DNA of 64,000 bases, from positions 248,001 through 312,000 of the forward strand of contig CALSNJ010000002.1 in NCBI GenBank assembly GCA_943787745.1. Reading direction: 5' to 3'. Below, one piece after another: positions 28,579 through 36,662 of the stretch. The notes under the pieces are model-generated. The model was not told where the DNA came from. It was given only the letters and a program-made list of their open reading frames with translations, and did no database searches. The translations under genes and the position numbers were made by a program. The first letter of the stretch is position 1. Every line of letters starts with the position of its first letter. Source of the stretch: an uncultured Alphaproteobacteria bacterium. GTDB taxonomy: Bacteria > Pseudomonadota > Alphaproteobacteria > UBA6615.

Positions 28579-31242
28579 TCAGAAGTTCAGGGAGATATCC
28601 CTGTGGACGGCCAGGCAGGATGCCATATCGCCAATATGTTCTGACGGCAGGCGTTCCTGCAGGCGAAGGCCAATCGTGTCGGCGAGAGTATCGCTGTAAG
28701 TCGTGAGTGGTGTTGCCAGTTCTGCGGCGGCGCGGGTCCGCCACTCGAGTTCTTCCAAATACAATGCGACAGCCTTGCTGGCTTCCACGACAGCTTTTTC
28801 GGGATTTGGTGTCCGTGCAGTCAGCGCGCGACGTGCTTGCGTCAGAGGGGCACGAATCCGGCTTGTGTCTGTGAGACGGGCCAGTGAAGATTCTGTGGCC
28901 TTCAGCGTCTCTATGGCCTGATCACCGGACTGCGCAGCAAGCGCACCAGGGAGATTACTCACTTGCTCTTTCACAGCGGCAAAGTCTTCCGAGCCCGCAA
29001 TAATCTCGCGCAGTTCCAGGATAGGCTCATAGGCCTGGTCGACATTTCGCCGATAAGTCAGGCGTGCTTTCTTCACAGCGCTCGAAAGCGTCGTATAGCG
29101 TTTGCGTGCATCGTCCCATTCAGTCGGCAGTCCGGCCTCAAGCACTTTCTGCTCGGCCTGTAGTTTGAGGATCAGATCCTCCATGTCGGCCGTTTCGGTG
29201 CTGGTGAATTCACCGTTGCGTTTGTCCTGACGTAGTTCTTCGCGATGTTCCTTGATCTCGGCAATGTGGTCGCGGATATCGGCCTGCATACGCCGGACAC
29301 TGATATGGAGCGGCCGATATTCGGGAACGTAGTCTGCGAGGTCGCGCTCGCTCTCACGAATGTCTTCGACCAATTGGAAGGTCGCGAGGGCTTTGGTGAA
29401 ACTGTCGTTGATTTCCTTCAACCGTTTGGGGGGCAGATAACTGAAATCGAGTGTTTTCCCACTGTCAATCGCCGCGACGAGTTCCGGTCGCCGTTCATCG
29501 TAGATCGGGAACAGCCGTTCTTCGATGCATTGCTGGAGCCGCGGGTTCTTTGGAGGCGGAGCCGTTTCAGCTGACAGGAAAGACTTGTTGGGCAGGAAGT
29601 TCACCAGCGAGGGGAAGTTGCCGACGATTGCCAGACCCAGAAGCTGGAGCCCGATAAAGGCTGCCACGCCCTTGTACATGGACGTGGTTTTGACAATGGC
29701 TGGCGCAACACCGCGTAAATAGAAGAGCGCGAACCCGAAGGGTGGGGTCAGGAACGATGTCTGCATGTTGACGCCGATCATGACGCCAAGCCAAACCGCA
29801 GTGATATTTGCGGACGGATCCTGCAGCAGGATCGGTGCGACGATCGGAACCACCACAACGGCGATCTCGATAAAGTCGAGGAAGAAGCCGAGGACGAAGA
29901 TCACGGCCATGACCACGATAAACTGGGTCCAGAAACCACCCGGCAGGCTTTCCAGAAATCCCTTCACCAGTTCTTCGCCACCAAAGGCACGGAACGCAGC
30001 TGTCAGCATGGCTGCGCCAAGCAGGATGATGAAGACCATCGAGGTGGTTTTAGCGGTCTCGATCATGACACTGCGCATGGTGTCGTCGATCTTGTGGACT
30101 CGCCAACCGCTCCACAGCACTGCGGACAGGAATGCCACAACGGCGGCGACCGCGAGCAGAATTCCGAACAGATCATTGCCGGTATCGATGCTCTTTATGT
30201 TGAGATCAAAGTTTTCCAACAGGACGAAGACAACAACAACGGCAGCAATGGCGATCAGGGCCGGTACATAGGTGAGGCGGTTGCCTTCGGTAAGGCGATA
30301 GCCGGCCATGATGATCGCGCCAACCGCACCGATGGCACCAGCCTGGTTTACAGTCGCGATGCCCATGATGATCGAACCGAGAACCGCGAGGATCAGTGCC
30401 AGCGGCGGGATCAGAACGAGGAATACGCGCAGCGCAAACCGAAGATTATAGGCACCGTCGTGACGGACGGCTGGCGCGCTTTTCGGGCGGATCAGCGCAA
30501 AAATAAGGATATAGGCGAGATACAGACCGACGAGCACGAGGCCGGGCAGGAACGCACCCAGGAACATGTCACCGGCACTTGTTGAGGCGATGTCGAACTC
30601 ACCGGGCATGGTAAACTCGCCCGTGGCTTCCTTGTATTCGGCTTTTCGTGCCGTACTGGCCTGATCCGAGGCGCTCGAGAGCTGATCGGCTAGGATGATG
30701 AGCACGATTGAGGGTGGGATGATCTGCCCGAGTGTGCCGGAGGCCGCGATGGTTCCTGTCGCGAGAGAATGAGAATAATTGTTACGCAGCATCGCTGGCA
30801 GGGAAATCAGTCCCATCGCCACAACGGTTGCACCAACAATGCCTGTGGTCGCCGCAAGCAGAGCGCCAACAATCACCACAGACATGCCCAGACCACCGGG
30901 AACAGGCCCGAAAAGCTGTGCCATGGTGACCAGCAGGTCTTCTGCGATCTTTGACCGCTGCAGCATGATGCCCATGAAGACAAACAGCGGAATGGCTATC
31001 AGGGTATCGCGCTCGACTTCCCAGTAGATTCCTCGGAAATTCGTGACGCCGGCGGTCAGCCACTGAATGGGCCCGTCCTGTGCGAAATAGCTTCCCGTAT
31101 CCCCGGTGAAAGCCCACCCAAACAGGGAGGCCAATGCGATTGTCAGAATGGCCGAACCGGGCAGTGCGAATGCCACCGGGTAACCCATGGCCAGAGCACT
31201 GGCCATAAGCAAAACCAGAACGGCGATGAAGAAGACTTCCAT
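28579..31242 (-). CDS. TRAP transporter large permease (DctM-like) with long C-terminal extension
   Basis: Membrane subunit that drives sodium-coupled solute uptake in a TRAP transporter. Residues 1-550 are DctM-like with about 14 hydrophobic helices; TTGIVGATVVAMGLISLPAM, GTLGQIIPPSIVLIILA and the C-terminal FFLDFIEIAVVVVPIVAP and NMQTSFLTPPFGFALFYLRG mark the mannitol/chloroaromatic-like branch. Two features are unusual. Residues about 318-385 form an inserted pair of helices. Residues 551-887 form a hydrophilic, mostly helical extension with charged coiled-coil-like stretches (for example RRMQADIRDHIAEIKEHREE), absent from the usual 425-450-aa DctM. There is no frameshift; one open frame covers both parts. 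It lies 26 nt after the small subunit gene. Confidence 0.88.
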   Translation of the reverse strand: MEVFFIAVLVLLMASALAMGYPVAFALPGSAILTIALASLFGWAFTGDTGSYFAQDGPIQWLTAGVTNFRGIYWEVERDTLIAIPLFVFMGIMLQRSKIAEDLLVTMAQLFGPVPGGLGMSVVIVGALLAATTGIVGATVVAMGLISLPAMLRNNYSHSLATGTIAASGTLGQIIPPSIVLIILADQLSSASDQASTARKAEYKEATGEFTMPGEFDIASTSAGDMFLGAFLPGLVLVGLYLAYILIFALIRPKSAPAVRHDGAYNLRFALRVFLVLIPPLALILAVLGSIIMGIATVNQAGAIGAVGAIIMAGYRLTEGNRLTYVPALIAIAAVVVVFVLLENFDLNIKSIDTGNDLFGILLAVAAVVAFLSAVLWSGWRVHKIDDTMRSVMIETAKTTSMVFIILLGAAMLTAAFRAFGGEELVKGFLESLPGGFWTQFIVVMAVIFVLGFFLDFIEIAVVVVPIVAPILLQDPSANITAVWLGVMIGVNMQTSFLTPPFGFALFYLRGVAPAIVKTTSMYKGVAAFIGLQLLGLAIVGNFPSLVNFLPNKSFLSAETAPPPKNPRLQQCIEERLFPIYDERRPELVAAIDSGKTLDFSYLPPKRLKEINDSFTKALATFQLVEDIRESERDLADYVPEYRPLHISVRRMQADIRDHIAEIKEHREELRQDKRNGEFTSTETADMEDLILKLQAEQKVLEAGLPTEWDDARKRYTTLSSAVKKARLTYRRNVDQAYEPILELREIIAGSEDFAAVKEQVSNLPGALAAQSGDQAIETLKATESSLARLTDTSRIRAPLTQARRALTARTPNPEKAVVEASKAVALYLEELEWRTRAAAELATPLTTYSDTLADTIGLRLQERLPSEHIGDMASCLAVHRDISLNF

Positions 31243-31268
31243 GTTGCGTTTCCGTCCGGGATTAAGGG

Positions 31269-32318
31269 CTAGGGCGCCGGTTGTTCAGGTGGTTTCGGTT
31301 TCCCGGGTTCGCCGCGAAGGTCGGCAACGCTCGAGAGGAAATAACTGGTGAACTGCACCATCATCGAAACAGCGAATACGGCGAGGAAACCCGCCATGAG
31401 GTATTTGACGTAAAGACCAAAGCCGCTTTGGGAGGTCTCAAAGCTGAGCAGCGGACTGTTGATGACCGTGGCCTTCCCCGCCATCCCCATGGAGAGAATG
31501 ATCCAGCAGAGCGGCAGTCCCAGCAGCAAGGCACCTATTGAGTTTGTCCATGCTTTGCCGCGTTCACTGAACCCTGTGTAGAGAACGTCGACACGAACAT
31601 GCCCCTCTTCGGTCAGCGTGTAGGCGCTCGCGAACAGAAACAGCGCGGCGTACCAGAACCGGACAAGGTCCCCCATGAACGCTTGTTCATATGAAAATAT
31701 GAAACGCGCGATGACGATCTGAAGCTCCGCGATCACAACCAGCAGGGCCAGCCATGCAAAACCGAGCGTCCGCGTGAAGTATGCAATCACCAGCGATACA
31801 ACAATCAGCGGATAGTGCACGAAGGCACCGCGGAATCGCGACAGTCCAAGTTCTGTGGTGAGTTTGTCACCGACGAAATAGGAAAGGAAACCCTCGACAC
31901 GCAGGAACGAGATGACGGTGTCTGCAATGCCAATCAAAAGAACCGACCAGAACGCAGCGCGAATTATGAACGCGGAAAGCGCGGAAAGGTTGGCCGAATC
32001 CACCCGCAAGCCGCGCTGTGGAGTCCCGATTACATAAGCGGCGACCAGTCCGATCAGCACGACATAGAGCAGTATTTGAAGCCACCCGAGAAGGGGTGCG
32101 CCTTCTGGCAATGGCTTGTTGAGAGCTTCTGCGCCAAACCATTGCAGGTGTGAGAACAGGTTCCCGATCCCGGGCCAGTCCTGCCAGAATGTGAGGTAAT
32201 TGTTGAGCAGGAAACCAGCACAGATGGCGATGATCGACAGGGCAAAAATCCGGAGTGCGAGACCTCCGAAGTCACCAATTTTTGCGGGCTGTACGTCGCC
32301 GAGAGTGGTAGCCGTCAT
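31269..32318 (-). CDS. TRAP transporter small permease (DctQ-like), enlarged
   Basis: Small membrane subunit of the TRAP transporter. The C-terminal half resembles DctQ (RFIFSYEQAFMGDLVRFWYAALFLFASAYTLTEEGHVRVDV), where EEGHVRVDV is the family core. The N-terminal half adds about 170 residues and further helices, for roughly eight hydrophobic segments in 349 aa compared with four in about 170 aa for ordinary DctQ. The ATG at 32318 is used because ggggga lies upstream; a TTG 18 nt earlier is in frame. The binding protein gene lies upstream with a terminator hairpin between. Confidence 0.85.
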   Translation of the reverse strand: MTATTLGDVQPAKIGDFGGLALRIFALSIIAICAGFLLNNYLTFWQDWPGIGNLFSHLQWFGAEALNKPLPEGAPLLGWLQILLYVVLIGLVAAYVIGTPQRGLRVDSANLSALSAFIIRAAFWSVLLIGIADTVISFLRVEGFLSYFVGDKLTTELGLSRFRGAFVHYPLIVVSLVIAYFTRTLGFAWLALLVVIAELQIVIARFIFSYEQAFMGDLVRFWYAALFLFASAYTLTEEGHVRVDVLYTGFSERGKAWTNSIGALLLGLPLCWIILSMGMAGKATVINSPLLSFETSQSGFGLYVKYLMAGFLAVFAVSMMVQFTSYFLSSVADLRGEPGKPKPPEQPAP

Positions 32319-32415
32319 ACTGTCTGTTTCCCCCAAAATTCCAAGGACAAGGCTAAGCCAATAGAGACCCTGCTGTCTGTGTGGAAATTTGTCACATATT
32401 CGTCAGGCACACATG

Positions 32416-32443
32416 GAAAACGGAGCCAAGGGGGCTCCGTTTT
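32416..32443 (-). terminator. terminator between TRAP binding-protein and permease genes
   Basis: Read on the minus strand, an 11-bp stem aaaacggagcc/ggctccgtttt with a 5-nt loop ends in TTTT. It lies about 25 nt after the dctP stop and 97 nt before the dctQ start, so it may let only part of the transcription through to the permease genes. Confidence 0.8.
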
Positions 32444-32466
32444 CTCGTGTGCTTGATGCGTTGGGA

Positions 32467-33567
32467 CTAAAGTCCAAGAACGCGGTTGCGCTGGGCAACG
32501 TAGGCCTGGTCCGAAATGTTCGTCCAGCCACCGACTTCCTCACGTGCTTTGAGGAAGCTGGCGTGAATGCGAGCCGCAAGATCGCTGTGCGCGACGACTT
32601 CGCTGAACACTTCGTCAGCAGCAGTGCCGAAGCTGTCATAGATCTCGTCAGAGAACTCGCGCAGTTCAACACCGTTGTTGTTGATCAGCTGTGCGAGTGA
32701 CGCGCCGTTCTTGGCGTTGTACTCGGACATCATGACGTCATTTTCCATCGAAGCAGCGGCTTCAATCAGCAGCTTGTCAGACGGTGACAGCTTGCCCCAG
32801 AACGACGCGTTCAGTCCGACGGCCAGCATTGAGCCCGGCTCATGCATGCCCGGATAGTAGTAGAACTTCGCAGCTTCGTAGAACTTCATGACCTGGTCGT
32901 TCCAGGGACCAACCCATTCGGTTGCGTCGATGGCGCCGGAAACGAGGTTCTCATAAATCTGACCACCCGGCAGGGAAACAGGAGAGGCACCCAGCTTGGC
33001 CATGACGTCACCGCCGAGGCCCGGGATACGCATCTTCAGACCCTTGAGGTCGTCTGCTGTGTTGATTTCCTTGTTGAACCAGCCGCCCATCTGGACGCCG
33101 GTGTTGCCGCACATGAGACCCTTGAGGTCGAACTCGGCACCGAGCTCGTCCCAGAGTTCCTGACCACCACCAAAGCGGATCCAGGCGTTCATCTCGGTAT
33201 AGGTCAGGCCAAACGGAACGGCTGTGAAATATGCCCAGCCCGGATGCTTGCCTTTCCAGTAATAGTCAGCGGCGTGATAGCCCTGAGCGTTCCCGGATGC
33301 GACTTCGTCGAAGGAGTCGAACGCACCAACGCGCTCACCTGCTGCGAAATATTCGACCTCGATACGACCGTCACTCATGGTGCGGAGGCGGTCTGCGAAA
33401 CGCTGTGCGCCTGTCCCAAGGCCCGGGAAATCACGCGGCCATGTGCTGACCATTGCGAATTCGACGCGCTCCTGCGCGATTGCCGGTTTTGGGAAAGCGG
33501 ATGCGGCAGCAGCAGCGCCGGTCACACCGGCTAGGCCTGCGGCCTTGATAAACTTACGTCGTTCCAT
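32467..33567 (-). CDS. TRAP transporter substrate-binding protein (TakP/DctP-like)
   Basis: Periplasmic solute receptor. A twin-arginine signal (MERRKFIKAAG, then Ala-rich helix ending KPAIAQ, about residue 31) suggests export folded. The mature part resembles the alpha-keto-acid binding protein TakP: GNTGVQMGGWFNKEINTADDLKGLKMRIPG near residues 154-183 and ATEWVGPWND near 214-223, both in the ligand site. At 366 aa it is normal. The substrate class (2-oxo acid or related carboxylate) is inferred from family resemblance only. First gene of the TRAP operon. Confidence 0.92.
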   Translation of the reverse strand: MERRKFIKAAGLAGVTGAAAAASAFPKPAIAQERVEFAMVSTWPRDFPGLGTGAQRFADRLRTMSDGRIEVEYFAAGERVGAFDSFDEVASGNAQGYHAADYYWKGKHPGWAYFTAVPFGLTYTEMNAWIRFGGGQELWDELGAEFDLKGLMCGNTGVQMGGWFNKEINTADDLKGLKMRIPGLGGDVMAKLGASPVSLPGGQIYENLVSGAIDATEWVGPWNDQVMKFYEAAKFYYYPGMHEPGSMLAVGLNASFWGKLSPSDKLLIEAAASMENDVMMSEYNAKNGASLAQLINNNGVELREFSDEIYDSFGTAADEVFSEVVAHSDLAARIHASFLKAREEVGGWTNISDQAYVAQRNRVLGL

Positions 33568-33634
33568 GAATTGCTCCCTGGGGTGCTTGTTGATGTTTTA
33601 GCTTCTGCCGGAGGGGTCTTGCAGCCGACAAAAA

Positions 33635-33666
33635 ATTTTCTTCTCACAGATGCGGTTGCAGCTGTG
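33635..33666 (-). terminator. possible terminator downstream of bpt
   Basis: On the minus strand a 9-bp stem with one mismatch (cacagctgc/gcatctgtg, loop aacc) is followed about 8 nt later by a T-rich run (attttttg). It is weak, but is the only terminator-like element in the 175-nt gap between bpt and the TRAP gene. Confidence 0.3.
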
Positions 33667-33742
33667 GGGTGTTGGATCGAACATATGACAGCGTTAGGGG
33701 GCGTGCAACGGCGCGCGCCTAGACGAAAGTATGAGGGTTTCG

Positions 33743-34486
33743 TTAGCGCGGAGAGTTGGAATCGGGCAGCGGACCTGTCTGCCAGCCGTTGGTTCCAAGA
33801 TGCTCAACTGGTTTGAAGCGGCTCTTGTAAGTCATCTTGGCGCATTCTGCGATCCAGTAGCCGAGATAGAGATGATCAAGTCCACGGGCACGTGCACGCT
33901 CCAGAAGCCAAAGCACGCAAAACGTGCCGAGGCTGCGTTGCTCTTCATCTGGCTCAAAATAGCTGTAGACCGCCGAATAGCCGTGGGTGAGGACATCTGT
34001 AAGGCACGCGCCCAGAAGTCGTCCTTCAGAATCACGAATGGTCATCAGTTCTGTCTGGACGACGGAGTCCTCAATCATGGAGCGAAAATCGGAGAATGAC
34101 ATGGTGGCCATCTCGCCGCCGCTATGGCGGGCGTTCTGATAACGCGTGAACAGTTCGTAATGCTCTTCCGAAGCACGCGCGATAGAAATGGCGACGTGAA
34201 GGTCGGAATTCTTGTTCCACACACGACGTTGTGACCGCGTCATTTCAAATTCGGGCACCGGGATTCGGACCGGGACGCATCCGTTGCACCCCGGGCATGC
34301 CGGCCGATAGACAATGTGATGTGAACGTCGGAACCCGGCTTGGGCAAGCTGGTCGTGCAGCCGTTGCGCCTGTGTGCCGTTCAGTTCGGTAAACAGGTTA
34401 CGTTCCACGCGGCCAGCCAGATACGGGCACGGCATGGGGCCCGTTCGATAGAACGTGAGTGGTGGTTTGGGCGTCTGGCTCGTCAT
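33743..34486 (-). CDS. bpt: leucyl/arginyl-tRNA-protein transferase (Bpt/Ate family)
   Basis: Attaches Leu (Bpt) or Arg (Ate) from charged tRNA to proteins with acidic N-terminal residues, feeding the ClpS-ClpA N-degron route. Cysteines typical of the family are in MPCPYLAGRVERNLF (Cys20) and PACPGCNGCVPVRIP (Cys64, Cys67, Cys70). The C-terminal acyltransferase-like half contains YSYFEPDEEQRSLGTFCVLW and LYLGYWIAECAKMTYKSRFKP. At 247 aa it is full length. Leu specificity is assumed from bacterial homologues; dual Leu/Arg activity is possible. Confidence 0.92.
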   Translation of the reverse strand: MTSQTPKPPLTFYRTGPMPCPYLAGRVERNLFTELNGTQAQRLHDQLAQAGFRRSHHIVYRPACPGCNGCVPVRIPVPEFEMTRSQRRVWNKNSDLHVAISIARASEEHYELFTRYQNARHSGGEMATMSFSDFRSMIEDSVVQTELMTIRDSEGRLLGACLTDVLTHGYSAVYSYFEPDEEQRSLGTFCVLWLLERARARGLDHLYLGYWIAECAKMTYKSRFKPVEHLGTNGWQTGPLPDSNSPR

Positions 34487-34629
34487 GGTGCCATCCGGTG
34501 GCGCTATCGTGAATCAGCCTGAACTCTATCGGGTTCAACGAGGTCGTGCAAAACCATGGGCGGGCCAATTAGATGACATTTTTCGGACTTTGTGTTTGGC
34601 GCCAACGCGGAGGTCGGCTGGCAAACGGG

Positions 34630-35700
34630 TTAGCCCGGGACGTTTGTGGTCTCAAGTTCCGTTTTTTGCGACGGTTCTGGCGCCAGCTCATTCGCGCCAA
34701 GCTCGCTGGGCGTGAGCGTATCTTGAATGTTCACCGGCACCGCGTTCTCGCGCAGCAGGACGATACTAATCCGACGATTGCGTTCGCTTTCGGGGTCGTC
34801 CGGGAGAAGTGGATCAGTGTCCGCGCGACCTTGAACAAGCGCGATGCGATCTGATTCCAGACCTGCATCGATCAACAGGCGGCGTGCGGAGTTCGCGCGG
34901 TCGGAACTGAGTTCCCAGTTCGTGTAGCCGTCCTGTGAACGGTAGGCGCGGGAATCGGTGTAGCCGCTGATCGAAATCTTATGCGGGAGTTGCCCGACGG
35001 CTCGTGTCACCAGTTGCACCAGATTGCGGGTTTGCTGGTTTGGTTTGGAACTGCCCAGCGCAAACATGGAATAGCCCTTCTGGTCCACCAATTGTATGCG
35101 CAGTCCTTCGGGCGTCTGCTCAACCATCAGGCTGTCCTGAAGTTCGAGAAGTTCGGGCACATTCTCAATCGCCTGCCGAAGACTTTCAGCGGCCGCTTCG
35201 AATTGCTCCTGCTCGCGGGCGGCCATGGCTTCCTTGAGAGCACCCTCGTCAAGCTCGCCGCTCTCAGGCTTCTCGGTGGTTCCGTTCTCGGCAAACTCGG
35301 TTGTCCCGTTTTCGGGTAACTCGGTTTCTCCAACATCTCCGGTGGCAAATTCGATGCTTTCTTCGCCGCCTTCACCATCGCCTGAGGCGAGAGGGGGAAG
35401 GGGGACGCTGGCCCCATCGCTGGGGCCGCCCATGGAGGTCATAGAGCCGTCAATAGCCACGGTCTTGCCGCCAAGAATTCCGCCAGCGCCGCTCTTGGGA
35501 GAGGAAATGGATTCCGGTGAGAAATAGTCAGCAATCCCGTTGCGTTGTTCCTCGGTGGTCGCGTTCAGCAACCACAGCAGCAGGAAAAACGCCATCATCG
35601 CGGTCACGAAGTCAGCATAGGCGACTTTCCAGGCCCCACCATGATGACCATGGCCGTGGCCTTTGACCTTCTTGATGATAATGGTTTGCTGTTCAGCCAT
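34630..35700 (-). CDS. motB: flagellar motor stator protein MotB
   Basis: Stator subunit that couples proton flow to flagellar rotation and anchors the stator to peptidoglycan. Proton-carrying Asp30 is at the start of the single transmembrane helix (KVAYADFVTAMMAFFLLLWLL). A periplasmic linker follows, with a short duplicated segment (ENGTTE twice, about residues 132-144). The OmpA-like peptidoglycan-binding domain (about 195-310) contains ISISGYTDSRAY and NWELSSDRANSARRLL. At 356 aa it is longer than E. coli MotB (308 aa). motA precedes it by 27 nt on the same strand. No other flagellar structural genes are adjacent. Confidence 0.96.
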   Translation of the reverse strand: MAEQQTIIIKKVKGHGHGHHGGAWKVAYADFVTAMMAFFLLLWLLNATTEEQRNGIADYFSPESISSPKSGAGGILGGKTVAIDGSMTSMGGPSDGASVPLPPLASGDGEGGEESIEFATGDVGETELPENGTTEFAENGTTEKPESGELDEGALKEAMAAREQEQFEAAAESLRQAIENVPELLELQDSLMVEQTPEGLRIQLVDQKGYSMFALGSSKPNQQTRNLVQLVTRAVGQLPHKISISGYTDSRAYRSQDGYTNWELSSDRANSARRLLIDAGLESDRIALVQGRADTDPLLPDDPESERNRRISIVLLRENAVPVNIQDTLTPSELGANELAPEPSQKTELETTNVPG

Positions 35701-35727
35701 TCTGGCGCTCTAGAGCTCGCTTCGACG

Positions 35728-36591
35728 CTATGACGCAGCGGGCGCGTTTTCGGTCGCTTCTTCGAGTTCGGCAAAAGTCGGGCGAAACGAACTTAGCAGT
35801 GTCTTGCGGGCGAACTCGACGGAGACAGCAGGCGCGTTGCCCTGCACATGGGCCAGAATACCGGCCTTCAGACAGATCAGATATTTGCTGTTGGCTTCCT
35901 GTGCGACTTTGATGGCGCTCGACAGCGGGCCCACGAAACCATAGGCGAGAAGAATACCAAGGAATGTGCCGACCAGTGCGCCACCAATGAGTTTGCCAAG
36001 CACCTCGGGGGGTTCGGTGATCGACCCCATGGTTTTGATAATGCCGAGCACGGCGGCCACAATGCCGAGCGCAGGGAAACCGTCACCAAGATTGGTCATC
36101 GCCGTAGCGGTCTGCTCGTCTTCGAGATGATGGACGTCGAGTTCTTCGTCCATCAGGGCCTCGAGTTCGTGCGCGTTCTCGATGCCCAGAGTGACCAGAC
36201 GCAGGTAGTCACAGAAGAACTCGACGGCATGATGGTTGTGTACGAAGGACGGGAAGTTGGCGAACAGTTCGCTTTCTTCCGGGTTTTCAATATGCGGCTC
36301 TAGCGCCAGATTGCCCTTGGTCTTGGCGAGCTTGAACGTCGCATACATCATCGAAAGAAGTTCGAGGTAGTCAGCTTTGGAGTTCGACGGGCCCTTCAGG
36401 GCAGTCTTGAATCCTTTGCCTGTGGTTTTGAGAACGTGTTTCGGGTTCGCCGTGATGTAAGCACCGACGCCGGCACCACCGATAATCACGAGTTCAAATG
36501 GCTGATAGAGAACGGCGAGCTTGCCACCCATGGCGACATAGCCGCCCAGAACACAGCCAAGCACAACAACCCATCCGATAATTACAAGCAT
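35728..36591 (-). CDS. motA: flagellar motor stator protein MotA
   Basis: Ion-channel subunit of the stator, four transmembrane helices with a large cytoplasmic loop that pushes on FliG. Family motifs include GWVVVLGCVLGGYVAMGG, ELVIIGGAGVGAYI, and near the C-terminus GDGFPALGIVAAVLGIIKTM and GALVGTFLGILLAYGFVGPL. The ATG at 36591 (MLVIIGWVVV) starts directly at the first helix and gives 287 aa, the family size; the longer frame adds an unrelated 46-residue arm. It is followed by motB. Confidence 0.96.
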   Translation of the reverse strand: MLVIIGWVVVLGCVLGGYVAMGGKLAVLYQPFELVIIGGAGVGAYITANPKHVLKTTGKGFKTALKGPSNSKADYLELLSMMYATFKLAKTKGNLALEPHIENPEESELFANFPSFVHNHHAVEFFCDYLRLVTLGIENAHELEALMDEELDVHHLEDEQTATAMTNLGDGFPALGIVAAVLGIIKTMGSITEPPEVLGKLIGGALVGTFLGILLAYGFVGPLSSAIKVAQEANSKYLICLKAGILAHVQGNAPAVSVEFARKTLLSSFRPTFAELEEATENAPAAS

Positions 36592-36662
36592 AGTTCTGTG
36601 GTCCCGTTGGAACGTGAAAATTCCGTGAGGCTCAGAGTGCGCGAGAGTGGTTAAGAACCCGT

